The translations under genes and the position numbers were made by a program. A stretch of DNA of 64,000 bases from Vibrio jasicida CAIM 1864 = LMG 25398 (lineage in GTDB: Bacteria; Pseudomonadota; Gammaproteobacteria; Enterobacterales; Vibrionaceae), in NCBI RefSeq assembly GCF_000400365.1, contig NZ_BAOG01000010.1, positions 1 through 64,000 of the forward strand, written 5' to 3'. Below the pieces are notes generated by a model, which did no database searches, was not told where the DNA came from, and saw only the letters and a program-made list of their open reading frames with translations. Shown piece by piece: positions 53,791-63,805 of the stretch (the first letter of the stretch is position 1; each line of letters opens with the position of its first letter).

Positions 53791-55182
53791 TTAGTAGCCG
53801 ACCATTTGTCCAATAAACAGCGCCAACCAACACAAGGCGTAAACAAATACCATGAATGGCATAATTGCCTTTAGCCACTGCTCGTAAGACACGCGACCAA
53901 GCGCCAACATCGCTAGCGTACCACCAGAAGTCGGTACGATAAGGTTGGTCAGACCGTCACCCACTTGGAATGCGGTAATCATCAGCTGGCGGCTCATGCC
54001 AGTAAGGTCAGCCACAGGAATTAGGATCGGCATGGTCACCATTGCCTGACCAGAACCCGATGGTACGAATAGGTTGATCACACCTTGCACCACACTCGCA
54101 ACAATCGCAGAGATAGCAATCGGCATATCTTGAATAAGTGAGCTTAGCGCGTTAACGATGGTGTCGATGATTTGTGCTTGGTCGAGAATGATTTGAATCG
54201 ATGCCGCAACACCAATCACCAATGCACCTGCAGTTACGCCCGATGCACCTTCCATCATCTGCTTCACGATGCCATTCGCACTTAAACCGTTCACCGCACC
54301 GATCACAATTGCCATTAATAAGAACAGACCTGCGATCTCGTTGATGTACCAACCGTTAGCAAATACGCCGTAAAGCATCACACCAAGACCAGCTAGGAAT
54401 ACGCCTAGCGTCAGTTTGTCTTTCTTCTCTAGGTGGTATTCCGATAAATCTTTGCTTAAGCCTTCTGCTGAATCTGGCTCTTTAAACTCCATCTTCGCCA
54501 CACGAGTACAGATGTAGTAAGACAGCAATGCAAGAGAGGAAATTACCATCGCTGCACGCAACCAAGCGCCCGAGAAAGTAGGCAGTTCAGCAATACCTTG
54601 AGCCACACCTACGGTATAAGGGTTGATTGGTGACAGTGCAAAGCCTACACCGATACCGCCCACTGCCATTACCGTACCGACAAGGCTGGAGTAACCAACC
54701 GCAGCAGAAATCAGAACCGCAACCGGAACGAGTGCGATGTTGTTCTCAAAGCCTACCGCCACGCCAAAGAAACCGTAGATAAAGGTGCCGATTGTGATGA
54801 TCAGATTACGGTTCTTCACGCCAACTTTGTTTACCGCCACACCAATCGCGTTCTCAAGCGCACCAGTACGTTGCAAGATGTGGAACAAACCACCAGCAAT
54901 AAATACGATGAACAAGTAAGGTGCCGCGCTGATCAAACCTTTCGGAATCGCGACAAAAATGTCAAAGAAATGCACCGCAGGCACATCACTCAGATAAGCA
55001 AATGAATTAGGGACAACGGTAGTACGACCGTCCACCACAACACGTGAGAACTCCCCGGCAGGCACAACAAAAGTCAGTAGATACGTTGCCACCAAAATCA
55101 TAAAGATCAGGACCATTGGGTCCGGCATACTCTTGTACCAAGCCTTCTTCTCTGTTGTCTCCATCTTTTTTGTCATATCCAT
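53791..55182 (-). CDS. YfcC/DcuC-like permease
   Basis: 463 residues from the start at 55182 (MDMTKKM), where AAGGAGAG lies about 8 bases upstream. A polar N-terminus ending WYKSMPDPMVLIFM, then about 11-12 membrane segments with VVPAGEF, GFALSPINPYTVGVAQG and NLFVPSGSGQAMVTMP, typical of the YfcC (DcuC/ArsB superfamily) group. It probably imports an amino acid, peptide or N-carbamoyl derivative handled by the neighbouring amidase (inference). 22 bases separate it from the DUF1028 start. Confidence 0.88.
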   Translation of the reverse strand: MDMTKKMETTEKKAWYKSMPDPMVLIFMILVATYLLTFVVPAGEFSRVVVDGRTTVVPNSFAYLSDVPAVHFFDIFVAIPKGLISAAPYLFIVFIAGGLFHILQRTGALENAIGVAVNKVGVKNRNLIITIGTFIYGFFGVAVGFENNIALVPVAVLISAAVGYSSLVGTVMAVGGIGVGFALSPINPYTVGVAQGIAELPTFSGAWLRAAMVISSLALLSYYICTRVAKMEFKEPDSAEGLSKDLSEYHLEKKDKLTLGVFLAGLGVMLYGVFANGWYINEIAGLFLLMAIVIGAVNGLSANGIVKQMMEGASGVTAGALVIGVAASIQIILDQAQIIDTIVNALSSLIQDMPIAISAIVASVVQGVINLFVPSGSGQAMVTMPILIPVADLTGMSRQLMITAFQVGDGLTNLIVPTSGGTLAMLALGRVSYEQWLKAIMPFMVFVYALCWLALFIGQMVGY

Positions 55183-55276
55183 AACAAAATCTCTCCTTAG
55201 TATAGGAATGAAAACCCATTGGTATGAGCCTTCACGTTCACAAGCTAAAACCAAGTCTTGGTTTTGAAAGTAAAAA

Positions 55277-55298
55277 AGAGGATGAATCCCCACCCTCT
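55277..55298 (-). terminator. weak terminator between amidase and permease
   Basis: AGAGGAT/ACCCTCT stem (one G-T pair) with AAAAAA on the plus strand, so U-rich on the minus strand. It may reduce expression of the permease and DUF1028 genes relative to the amidase. Confidence 0.5.
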
Positions 55299-55315
55299 CT
55301 TGTGTTATTTCGCTT

Positions 55316-56563
55316 TTATTGGTGTTTCATCAGCATGCAGAAATGGTTCAGAACCTCGACTGCTGCTACGAGGTCTTGTTGTAAAATCGCTTCATCAGGA
55401 TGATGGCTAACCCCGCCCGTACAACGCATAAACAACATCGCAATATCCGTCAGCTCACACACAGCCAGACCATCATGACCCGCGCCACTGAATAGATGTT
55501 TGGTGTCAATATTGGATAGTGCGATCGCTTGAGTAAGTGCCGAAGAAAGTGAATCAGAACAGGTGACAGCAGCTTGCTCATAAGTTTGTTCGTGGTGATA
55601 CGCGAGGTTGTATTGCGCCATCAAGGTTTGAATGTTCTCCAGCATTTCTTTTCGTGCGGCAATGCGAGAGGCATCATTTGGAGAGCGCAGTTCGATAGTG
55701 ATGTCCGTCTGCTGAGGAATCACATTCACACCATTTGGGAAGTTGGCGATTTTACCTACGACGCCCACTAGGTCGTCTTCACGTTTGCACAGTTGGTCAA
55801 ACATATGAATGACCTGAGCTGCCCCAACTAGCGCATCTTGACGCATGTCCATTGGCACGGTGCCTGCGTGTCCGGCTTTGCCAACAATCGACAAAGTATG
55901 ACGCTCAATCCCAGTGATGGCAGTAACCACACCGACCGGCAAGTTCGCTTGTTCAAGCTGTGGCCCTTGCTCAATATGCAGTTCCACAAAGCCCAACACC
56001 TTTTCTTTGTCGTAAGCGTCTTTTTCGATCTGATCTGGATGACAACCAAACGACGTTAACGCTTCACGCATGGTCACACCGTGGGCATCTCGCGCATCCA
56101 GCACACTTGGGTCAAACGTCCCAGATATCGCTTTTGAGCCAAGTAGTGTCGATTGGAATCGAGTTCCCTCTTCATCGCTAAAGGCAATCACATCAATATT
56201 GAATGGGAATTCGAATTTCTGTTGATGAAAATAGTGAATCAACGCAACTGGTAGAATCACACCCAAGATGCCATCGTATTTACCACCATTTGGCACCGTG
56301 TCTTGGTGAGAGCCAAAAATCAGCGTCTGGGCATTTGGATTTGGGCTGTGATAGCGACCAATAAGATTTGCAGCATTGTCCATGCGCACTTCCATACCAG
56401 ACAGCAGCATCCACTCACGTAGTTTTTCATTCGCTTTTGCGTGCTCTTCACTGGCACATAAGCGAGTAACACCTTCGCTATCTGGGTCTTGGGTTTGGCT
56501 GCATTGAGCAATATCTTCCAACCACTCCCACGCTAGGCTGGCAGTTTCTACAAATTTTTCCAT
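55316..56563 (-). CDS. M20 amidase of the hydantoinase/carbamoylase family
   Basis: 415 residues. Metal-binding motifs: GSHQDTVPNGGKYDG (His/Asp, about 84-98), DEEGTRF (about 130-136), ELHIEQGP (about 193-200) and GAGHDGLAV near 380. This is the Zn- or Mn-dependent family that includes allantoate amidohydrolase, N-carbamoyl-L-amino-acid hydrolase and beta-ureidopropionase. Which substrate is used is not clear. Two TTTATCATGATAAA palindromes lie 37-81 bases upstream. It heads a group with the YfcC permease and DUF1028. Confidence 0.9.
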   Translation of the reverse strand: MEKFVETASLAWEWLEDIAQCSQTQDPDSEGVTRLCASEEHAKANEKLREWMLLSGMEVRMDNAANLIGRYHSPNPNAQTLIFGSHQDTVPNGGKYDGILGVILPVALIHYFHQQKFEFPFNIDVIAFSDEEGTRFQSTLLGSKAISGTFDPSVLDARDAHGVTMREALTSFGCHPDQIEKDAYDKEKVLGFVELHIEQGPQLEQANLPVGVVTAITGIERHTLSIVGKAGHAGTVPMDMRQDALVGAAQVIHMFDQLCKREDDLVGVVGKIANFPNGVNVIPQQTDITIELRSPNDASRIAARKEMLENIQTLMAQYNLAYHHEQTYEQAAVTCSDSLSSALTQAIALSNIDTKHLFSGAGHDGLAVCELTDIAMLFMRCTGGVSHHPDEAILQQDLVAAVEVLNHFCMLMKHQ

Positions 56564-56599
56564 CTTGAATCGCTCTTTTTCTAACCATGTTCATTTTTA

Positions 56600-56644
56600 A
56601 TTTATCATGATAAATATCAAATGAAAGACATTTATCATGATAAA
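56600..56644. promoter_or_regulatory. doubled palindromic operator TTTATCATGATAAA
   Basis: Two identical ATTTATCATGATAAAT copies, at 56600-56615 and 56630-56645, 30 bases centre to centre (about three helical turns on the same face). They lie between the amidase and the GntR regulator at 56997, the likely binder. Confidence 0.7.
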
Positions 56645-56770
56645 TAGACTTTTTTGTGAGAGTGATTCGATCGATAATCGGATGGTTTCATAACTAAAAC
56701 CGTGTTCGTTTTTCAGAAAATGAAAGGCAGAAAACAGGTGACATCCTTTGAATTTCCTTCAGAATTCAAT

Positions 56771-56965
56771 AGGGTCTGTTAACCTTTCGTGCTGATTTTT
56801 GCAGCGAATTGTTGGGTGTTTATACAAGGCAAAGACTTTGATGTGTAGTTAGCCTACATGAGAAGTCGATAACGAAGTAGAAATGGCCAACAAACGCTGC
56901 CCAAAGGGTTCGGGCTAGGCGCCCCCATCCGAACAAAATTTAACTACGAAAGATAAACAGACCCT
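56771..56965. mobile_element. MITE-like element, copy 2 (195 bp)
   Basis: Starts AGGGTCTGTTAACCTTTCGTG and ends CGAAAGATAAACAGACCCT. Opposite orientation to the copy at 30530 and about 70 bp shorter. It has no ORF. Its right end is 31 bases before the GntR start codon, so it must hold or displace that gene's promoter. Confidence 0.7.
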
Positions 56966-56996
56966 AGATACCGCGAGAAAAACCAGCGAGGATAAT

Positions 56997-57743
56997 GTGG
57001 CAAGCAGCGCAAAAGGACGTAGAACTCAACAATTAGCCGAATCGATCAAAGCATGGATTGTCGATCAAGCTTTACAACCCGGCGATCGTCTGCCGAGTGA
57101 AATCGAAGTCATGGAAACCTTTGATGCGTCAAAAAGCACAGTACGTGAAAGCATGCGTATCTTAGAGGCTCAAGGTATTCTCTCGACCAAGACTGGACCA
57201 AAAGGCGGTGTGTTTGTTAGCGAAATGAGTGAGAACAAAGCTCAGGCGCTGCTAAGCAACTACCTGTTCTTCAAAGACGTTTCGATTTCTGATCTGTACC
57301 AAATCCGCTTGTCACTTGAACCAGAGATCGCGGCATCATTGGCGGGCACATTGACCGATGAGCAACTTGCTCGTCTCGATCAGCAAATCGATAAGTACCA
57401 AACGCCACCAGAAGACGTGTATCAAGAGCGCGAGCACCACATTGCATCGATTGAGTTTCACAGCCTATTGGCCAGTTACTCTGGCAATGAGCTGCTGAAG
57501 TTTGTGGTTCGCTTTACTGCACAGATGCTTACCGAGCTAACGATTTATCGCAAACTGTATGAACCGGGAAACCACAAACTGTGGCAAACGGGCGTGCAAA
57601 GCCAACGTGCACTGGTGGAGGCATTGCGTAAAGGTGACGCTTCAAAAGCCAAACAAGTGATGGAACAACACATGCTGACCGCGCATCAATTGATGAAAAA
57701 GCAAGAAGCTGAAGTGGCGAACCGTTTTCTCACAGAAAGCTAA
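56997..57743 (+). CDS. FadR-type GntR regulator of the amidase group
   Basis: 248 residues, with a GTG start after GCGAGGATAAT. Winged helix (about 10-75: LAESIKAWIVDQALQPGDRLPSE, FDASKSTVRESMRIL) and FCD domain (about 95-235: IRLSLEPEIAASLAG, HIASIEFHSLLASYSGN, EQHMLTAHQL). It is divergent from the amidase operon, with the doubled palindrome between them, so it probably represses it and responds to its substrate. It is not a close paralogue of the two alginate GntR proteins. Confidence 0.9.
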   Translation: MASSAKGRRTQQLAESIKAWIVDQALQPGDRLPSEIEVMETFDASKSTVRESMRILEAQGILSTKTGPKGGVFVSEMSENKAQALLSNYLFFKDVSISDLYQIRLSLEPEIAASLAGTLTDEQLARLDQQIDKYQTPPEDVYQEREHHIASIEFHSLLASYSGNELLKFVVRFTAQMLTELTIYRKLYEPGNHKLWQTGVQSQRALVEALRKGDASKAKQVMEQHMLTAHQLMKKQEAEVANRFLTES

Positions 57744-57771
57744 TTGGTTCGCCATCGTTTGAAACGCAGAA

Positions 57772-58224
57772 TTAAGCGTGATTGGCTAAGGTCATTTTAC
57801 GCACTAAACGGAAGAATTCGTCGGACTCTTCTTCCGTCAAACAAGAGAAGAAATCTTGCTTAAGGTTGGTCATGATGCGGTGCACTTTGCGTACCGCTTC
57901 TACACCCTCTTTGGTGAGTGTCAGAATCTTTAATCTCTGATTGGTTTCGCTCTTGGAAACTTTAACAAAACCTCGTTTCTCTAAGTTATCCACCATGCGT
58001 TTTGCGACGCTTCGCTCCGTTAGTACCGCATCCGCCAACTCTTGCTGACTCATCGGTTGAAACTCTTCTAACGCCGCCAAGGCACTCGCCATTTCCAACG
58101 TCATTAAGTCCTGACGCGATAGCTCTGCTTGGGCACGATTGCGGAAGGTTCGGTTCATCACGCTGCACACAAACATCGGGCTTTGATCCAACACGGATAT
58201 CGGAGAAATCTTCTGATCTTTCAT
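57772..58224 (-). CDS. MarR-family regulator
   Basis: 150 residues. The MarR winged helix lies at about 45-120: MSQQELADAVLTERSVAKRMVDNLEKRGFVKV, then a wing KSETNQRLKILTLTKEG. Located downstream of the RND pump operon on the same strand; MarR proteins commonly repress adjacent efflux genes. A perfect GTTGTACATACAAC palindrome before the pump operon is a good candidate site (inference). Confidence 0.88.
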   Translation of the reverse strand: MKDQKISPISVLDQSPMFVCSVMNRTFRNRAQAELSRQDLMTLEMASALAALEEFQPMSQQELADAVLTERSVAKRMVDNLEKRGFVKVSKSETNQRLKILTLTKEGVEAVRKVHRIMTNLKQDFFSCLTEEESDEFFRLVRKMTLANHA

Positions 58225-58302
58225 ACTTGCCTATTCTACTTTCGGCTTTGTTTTCATTTGGATAGCCTGGTGTTTGCTTCAAACCCAAACTATCCAATTG
58301 AA

Positions 58303-58379
58303 TCCAAAAATAAAGGACGCCGAAGCGCCCTTTTCTTGTACTTATTAGCAATAGTATAACTTAGTCTTTAGCGCTAAGT
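58303..58379 (-). terminator. hairpins after the RND pump gene
   Basis: ACTTAG/CTAAGT (58359-58379) directly after the stop, then GGACGC-CGAA-GCGCCC (58315-58330) with a flanking AAAAATAAA, U-rich on the minus strand. Confidence 0.5.
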
Positions 58380-58380
58380 C

Positions 58381-61300
58381 CTACTCTTGGCTTGCCGTTG
58401 GCTGTGAAGTAGATTCCACTTGCTCTTTTTGTGCTTCTTTTCTTGCGCGGCGGTCGAACAAGCGCTCAACCACAACGAAGAACACAGGCACGAAGAAAAT
58501 ACCAAGCAAGGTCGCACTTACCATACCACCAAGTACGCCCGTACCTACCGCGTTCTGACCTGCAGAGCCTACGCCCGCACTGATCGCTAGTGGCACTACA
58601 CCAAGACCAAACGCCAGCGAAGTCATGATGATAGGACGAAGACGAACACGTACCGCGTGCAACGTTGCTTCAATCAAGCCCGCGCCTTTCTCATAGTATT
58701 CCTTGGCGAATTCCACGATAAGGATCGCGTTCTTCGTTGCCAGACCAACAGTGGTCAACAAGCTAACTTGGAAGAATACGTCGTTATCCATACCGCGAGT
58801 CATGACCGCGAGTACCGCACCTAGTACACCTAGAGGTACAACAAGCACAACCGCGAATGGTACTGACCAGCTCTCATAAAGTGCTGCTAGTACAAGGAAG
58901 ACAACCAGAATCGACAGCGCGTAAAGCATTGGTGCTTGGTTACCAGACAGACGTTCCTCGTAAGAGATGCCGTTCCAGTTCACCGTAAAGCCAGGAGGCA
59001 GTTTTTCTACCATGGCTTCGATTTCTGCCATCGCTTCACCAGTACTTACGCCCGGAGCCGCACCACCTTGGATGTTCATCGCAGGTAGACCGTTAAAGCG
59101 TTGCAATAGCGGAGAACCGTAAGTCCACTCACCCGTTGCAAATGCCGAGAATGGCACCATCTCGCCTTGTGAGTTACGCACGTACCATGAGTCGAAGTCT
59201 TTCGGTTGCATACGGTGTTCTGCGTCACTCTGCACCATTACCTTCTTCACGCGTCCGCGATCGATGTAATCGTTGATGTATGCACCACCCCATGCCGAAG
59301 CTAGGATTTGGTTTACATCATTAATGCTCACATCCAGCGCACGCAATTTCACGTGGTCGATATGAACTTGGTACATCGGCGCATCTGCTTGACCATTTGG
59401 ACGCACACCCACCAGTTTCGGGTTTTGTGCTGCCATACCTAGGATTTGGTATTGAGCCGCTACTAACGCTTCATGACCGTTACCGGTTGAGTCTTGTAGG
59501 TAGAAGTCGAAACCAGTCGCATTACCCAACTCTTGAATCGCCGGTGGTGCAAACGCAAACACCATTGCTTCTTTAATGGTTGAGAAGTAACCCATCGCAC
59601 GACCTGTTAGCGAAGCCGCATCCGAACCTGGTGCTTCACGTTCTGACCAATCTTTCAGACCGATAAACGCCATACCCATGTTCTGACCTTGACCCGCGAA
59701 GCTGAAGCCCGCTACCGAGAAGACAGATTTAACGTTGTCTTTCTCTTCTTCTAGGAAGTAGTTACGGACTTTCTCTAGTGTCTTTTCAGTCTGCTCTTGA
59801 GTCGAGTTCGGTGGCAAGATTGCCATAGAGAACACGGTACCTTGGTCTTCATCCGGTAGGAAAGACGTTGGTAGGTTCATGAACAACCAACCTGCGCCCG
59901 CACTCATTGCCGCGAACACCAACAGCATGCGACCGGTGCGTTTTAGCATTTTCGCTACGCCCGCTTCGTAACCCGCCGTTGCCGCATCAAACTTACGGTT
60001 GAACCAGCCAAAGAAGCCTTTCTTATCCGAAAATTCCGCATCGCCTTTTTTCAGCAAGCTCGCACAAAGTGCCGGAGTAAGAATGATCGCCACCAATACC
60101 GAGAGCGTCATCGCCGCCACGATGGTGATAGAGAACTGACGGTAGATAACGCCGGTTGAGCCAGACATGAACGCCATCGGTACGAATACCGCAGACAGCG
60201 TCAGGCCAACACCAACTAGCGCGCCAGTGATCTGCCCCATTGACTTCTTCGTAGCTTCTTTTGGATCGAGACCGTCTTCGTGCATTACACGTTCCACGTT
60301 CTCAACCACAACGATCGCATCGTCCACCAGCAAGCCGATTGCCAGAACCATCGCAAACATGGTTAAGGTGTTGACACTAAAGCCCGTCGCGTACAAGACG
60401 GCAAACGTACCCAGCAATACCACCGGAACCGCAATCGTTGGGATGATCGTTGCACGGAAGTTCTGCAAGAACAGGTACATGATCAAAAATACCAACACGA
60501 TTGCTTCAAGCAGTGTCTTGATTACTTCCTTGATCGACGCATCTACGAATGGCGTTGTCTCAAACGGGTAAGCGATCTTTAAGCCATCTGGGAAAGTCGC
60601 ACTCAGCTGACCAAGACGTTCTTTTACTGCTTCTGCCGTTTCTAGCGCGTTAGCACCAGTACCGAGAGAGATACCAAGACCTGCTGCTGGGAAGCCATTG
60701 TACTGACCTTTGATGTCATAGCTTTCTGCACCGCGCTCAACACGCGCCACGTCTTTCAGGTAAACATTCGAACCGTTCGCTTCTGATTTCAGAATGATGT
60801 TTTTAAATTCAGCCACGCTGGTTAGACGACTTGCTGAAGAAATCGTCGCGTTAAGCAACTGACCAGACTGAGCAGGAGCTGCACCTAACTGACCCGAAGA
60901 AACCTGTGCATTCTGCTCACGAATCGCGTTCGCAACGTCAATTGCTGTTAGGTTGAACTGAGTCAGTTTGAATGGGTCTAGCCAAACGCGCATTGCGTAT
61001 TGAGAACCAAACGCTTGCACTTGACCTACACCCGTAACACGGCTGATCGGATCTTGAATATTGGTAACCACAAAGTCGCCAATGTCGTTTTCTGTGAATT
61101 CAGGGTCTTCAGAGTAAACCGCCACAACCATCAAGAATGAGGTGTTGGATTTGTTTACGATGATACCTTGGCTTTGTACTTCCATCGGAAGTGACGTCAT
61201 CGCCAATTGCAGTTTGTTCTGCACCTGAACTTGCGCGATATCTGGATCCGCTTCGCTATCAAACGTCAGCGTAATGGTCGCGTTACCAAACGCATCACTG

Positions 61301-61542
61301 CTTGAGTTTAGGTAGCGTAGGTAGTCCAGACCCGTCATGTTTTGCTCGATAACCTGAGTCACTGAGTCTTCTACGGTTTTCGCAGAAGCACCAGGGTAAC
61401 GGGCATTGATTGAGATCGTGGTCGGTGAAATCGTCGGGTATTGAGAAACCGGCAAGTTGAACAGGGACATTACGCCCGCCAACATAGTCAGAATCGCAAG
61501 AACCCAAGCAAATACCGGACGATCGATAAAGAATCGTGCCAT
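58381..61542 (-). CDS. RND efflux pump inner-membrane transporter (HAE1, AcrB/MexB-like)
   Basis: 1053 residues, the usual size of AcrB-type pumps. It starts [17 protein letters not shown]. Proton-relay aspartates lie in [16 protein letters not shown] (about 400-415), and the lysine is in [16 protein letters not shown] (about 930-945). Two large periplasmic loops each follow the first and seventh membrane segments. It exports hydrophobic drugs, bile salts or detergents by proton exchange, together with the adaptor 2 bases upstream and an outer-membrane channel encoded elsewhere. Confidence 0.95.
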   Translation of the reverse strand: MARFFIDRPVFAWVLAILTMLAGVMSLFNLPVSQYPTISPTTISINARYPGASAKTVEDSVTQVIEQNMTGLDYLRYLNSSSDAFGNATITLTFDSEADPDIAQVQVQNKLQLAMTSLPMEVQSQGIIVNKSNTSFLMVVAVYSEDPEFTENDIGDFVVTNIQDPISRVTGVGQVQAFGSQYAMRVWLDPFKLTQFNLTAIDVANAIREQNAQVSSGQLGAAPAQSGQLLNATISSASRLTSVAEFKNIILKSEANGSNVYLKDVARVERGAESYDIKGQYNGFPAAGLGISLGTGANALETAEAVKERLGQLSATFPDGLKIAYPFETTPFVDASIKEVIKTLLEAIVLVFLIMYLFLQNFRATIIPTIAVPVVLLGTFAVLYATGFSVNTLTMFAMVLAIGLLVDDAIVVVENVERVMHEDGLDPKEATKKSMGQITGALVGVGLTLSAVFVPMAFMSGSTGVIYRQFSITIVAAMTLSVLVAIILTPALCASLLKKGDAEFSDKKGFFGWFNRKFDAATAGYEAGVAKMLKRTGRMLLVFAAMSAGAGWLFMNLPTSFLPDEDQGTVFSMAILPPNSTQEQTEKTLEKVRNYFLEEEKDNVKSVFSVAGFSFAGQGQNMGMAFIGLKDWSEREAPGSDAASLTGRAMGYFSTIKEAMVFAFAPPAIQELGNATGFDFYLQDSTGNGHEALVAAQYQILGMAAQNPKLVGVRPNGQADAPMYQVHIDHVKLRALDVSINDVNQILASAWGGAYINDYIDRGRVKKVMVQSDAEHRMQPKDFDSWYVRNSQGEMVPFSAFATGEWTYGSPLLQRFNGLPAMNIQGGAAPGVSTGEAMAEIEAMVEKLPPGFTVNWNGISYEERLSGNQAPMLYALSILVVFLVLAALYESWSVPFAVVLVVPLGVLGAVLAVMTRGMDNDVFFQVSLLTTVGLATKNAILIVEFAKEYYEKGAGLIEATLHAVRVRLRPIIMTSLAFGLGVVPLAISAGVGSAGQNAVGTGVLGGMVSATLLGIFFVPVFFVVVERLFDRRARKEAQKEQVESTSQPTASQE

Positions 61543-61544
61543 GA

Positions 61545-62681
61545 TTATGCCTGCTCACCTGATTGAATGGTCACTGGGTTACCCGGTTGGATCATCTGTA
61601 GACCTGTTGTGATGACTTTATCACCCACTTTCAGACCGTCAGTGATGCGCCATTGATTACCAATAGACTCAGCCGTTGTTACCGGAGTGATTGTTACTTT
61701 GTTGTCTTCACCTACCGTCATTACTGAGGCTTTACCCGTTGCGTCACGCGTTACTGTGTTTTGTGGGATAAGAATCGCAACAGGGTCCACACCAACCGTT
61801 ACCGTCGCACGCACGAACATACCCGGTAGCAACAAGCCATCTGGGTTCGCGAATTCTGCACGTAGCGTTACGCTGCCCGTGCTTTCATCTACGTTCACTT
61901 CAGTAAACTTCATTGCACCTTTGTGCGCGTATGTCGAACCATCTTCGAGTGTCAGCGTGACTTGAGCAGTCTCATCTTTTTGCAAGTGACCTTGTGACAT
62001 CGCTGCTTTCAAACGAAGTAGTTGAGCAGAAGATTGCACGATATCAACATTGATTGGGTCTAGCTGTTGGATAGTCGTCAGCGTCGCTGCTTGGTTCGCA
62101 GTAACAAGTGCACCCGCCGTCACGTTTGACTTGCTGATCACACCACTGATTGGCGCTTTCACTTGTGCGTAAGACAAATTGATCTTCGCTGTGTTGATCT
62201 TCGCTTTCGCGACTAACACTTGCGCTTTCGCTTCTTTATAAGCCGCTTCTGCTTCGTCCAATGCTTGTTGGCTGATCGACTTTTTAGTGATCAATGCACG
62301 GTAACGACGCACTGTTGAGTACGTTGATTCTTCCGATGCTTGCGCACGGATCAGTTCCGCCTCTGCACTCAATAAATCAGCTTGGAAAGTAGAATCATCA
62401 ATCTGGTATAGCGATTGGCCTTTCTCTACCACACCACCTTCAACAAAATTACGCTCAGAAATAATACCCGTTACTTGTGGGCGAACTTCTGCTTCTTTAA
62501 ATGCGCGGCTACGACCAGGCAATTCCACCGTTAGCGCTTGGCGAACCGGTTCAACTGTCATGACAGTCACTTCCGGTGTTGGCGCGGGACCACCTTGTGC
62601 TTGTCCATCTTGACTCTGTTCACATCCAGCCAAAATTAAGCTCGACGCAATCAGAAGTGATAGCGTGGTTCTACGTCTCAT
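61545..62681 (-). CDS. RND efflux periplasmic adaptor (AcrA/MexA-like lipoprotein)
   Basis: 378 residues. Lipobox ILAGC near residue 20, then the membrane-fusion-protein order: barrel-sandwich ([17 protein letters not shown]...), coiled-coil hairpin (about 95-160), the second lipoyl half ([16 protein letters not shown]), a beta barrel and a membrane-proximal domain. It links the RND pump to an outer-membrane channel. Two bases separate its stop from the pump's ATG. GTTGTACATACAAC lies 80 bases upstream. Confidence 0.94.
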   Translation of the reverse strand: MRRRTTLSLLIASSLILAGCEQSQDGQAQGGPAPTPEVTVMTVEPVRQALTVELPGRSRAFKEAEVRPQVTGIISERNFVEGGVVEKGQSLYQIDDSTFQADLLSAEAELIRAQASEESTYSTVRRYRALITKKSISQQALDEAEAAYKEAKAQVLVAKAKINTAKINLSYAQVKAPISGVISKSNVTAGALVTANQAATLTTIQQLDPINVDIVQSSAQLLRLKAAMSQGHLQKDETAQVTLTLEDGSTYAHKGAMKFTEVNVDESTGSVTLRAEFANPDGLLLPGMFVRATVTVGVDPVAILIPQNTVTRDATGKASVMTVGEDNKVTITPVTTAESIGNQWRITDGLKVGDKVITTGLQMIQPGNPVTIQSGEQA

Positions 62682-62760
62682 GAAACTTCTCTCTTCCTAA
62701 ATAAAAACAGTGACCCAATAAAAAGTCAGCAAATATTATTCGGGATGATAATTACTCAAT

Positions 62761-62774
62761 GTTGTACATACAAC
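62761..62774. promoter_or_regulatory. palindromic operator of the RND pump operon
   Basis: GTTGTA-CA-TACAAC, perfect 6-bp arms, MarR-type size. It lies 80 bases upstream of the adaptor start codon. The rest of the 62.7-63.2 kb gap is AT-rich without a clear gene. Confidence 0.55.
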
Positions 62775-63178
62775 AAAATTTACCGCTCTTTACGATAGAC
62801 AAAAATATTTGCTCTAAAGCTGTTATTGATCTCTCAATTTGAACGCATTTATATTGGAAAAATAAATTTTCTGTGAGCAATCGAAAACAGATTTTTCACA
62901 ATAGAAACAAGAAAAAAGAGTGGACAAAGCGAGAGAAATCGTGACAAAGCAAAGTATTTTGGAGGATGCGTTGCTACTATGAAGAAAAAGAAAGTTTATT
63001 AAATATCGTGAAAATAAGTGAAAACACAAGAATTTACACTCGCATAACATTTAATCACCAGTTGAACATTTAGAGCGCGCTTTGATTAAATAAATTGCAA
63101 ATATAGGCGTTGATTTCCGTATTCATTACCCTATAATTCGCTCCCTTAAAACAGCCTGATATACGAAATAAGTTGGTT

Positions 63179-63805
63179 ATGAAAAACAACAATAGAATAG
63201 TATTAGGGAAATTCACATGGGACAGGACGACTCACTATTTACAGCCATCCCCTTTGAATGGCACAACAGAAGAACAAGAAACGGTTAAGCTGACGAATAA
63301 ACAAAAAGCGTTATTGAACTGCCTTGTTGATGCGTATCCAAACACGATCAGCAATAAAGAGATTATTCAGCAGGTTTGGGGCTATGAGCATATCTCACAA
63401 GAGAGCTTGCCGCAGCTGATTAATCGCACTCGACGAACGTTAGAAGATTACGAAAAAACCATCCTGGTTAATACCCCTGGGGTTGGCTATTCCCTCAGTT
63501 TTGAATTTGCTCCAGCAGAGCCAGTTTCACAGCCAATTACCAAACCAGAAGAGTGCGAGCTCAAACCAGTCAGCAAGCAAAACGCAAAACTATGGAATGC
63601 GCTTTTTATAGTCATGCTGTTAGTGACGCTGTTTAATCTTTATGAAACGTCGAAAGCACTGTATTACAAGCACGACTTTGAACAAGTGCTAAAAGCCAAA
63701 GCTTACCCAGAAATGAAACGTTCCGATGACGGAAAAACAATAGTGACAATTAACAACCATGAATGCATTTATCACAAAGATCAGCTATTACTTCAATGCC
63801 CGTAA
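63179..63805 (+). CDS. ToxR-like membrane-bound winged-helix regulator
   Basis: 208 residues from the ATG at 63179. An OmpR/ToxR-type DNA-binding domain (about 8-110: LTNKQKALLNCLVDAYPNTISNKEIIQQVWG, LINRTRRTLEDYEKTILVNTPGVGYSL), a short linker, one membrane segment (about 136-154, LWNALFIVMLLVTLFNLYE), and a small periplasmic tail of about 50 residues. The tail has two cysteines (HECIYHKDQLLLQCP) like the disulfide pair of ToxR-type sensors. The next ORF begins inside its 3' end, as in ToxR-ToxS or VtrA-VtrC pairs. Confidence 0.85.
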   Translation: MKNNNRIVLGKFTWDRTTHYLQPSPLNGTTEEQETVKLTNKQKALLNCLVDAYPNTISNKEIIQQVWGYEHISQESLPQLINRTRRTLEDYEKTILVNTPGVGYSLSFEFAPAEPVSQPITKPEECELKPVSKQNAKLWNALFIVMLLVTLFNLYETSKALYYKHDFEQVLKAKAYPEMKRSDDGKTIVTINNHECIYHKDQLLLQCP

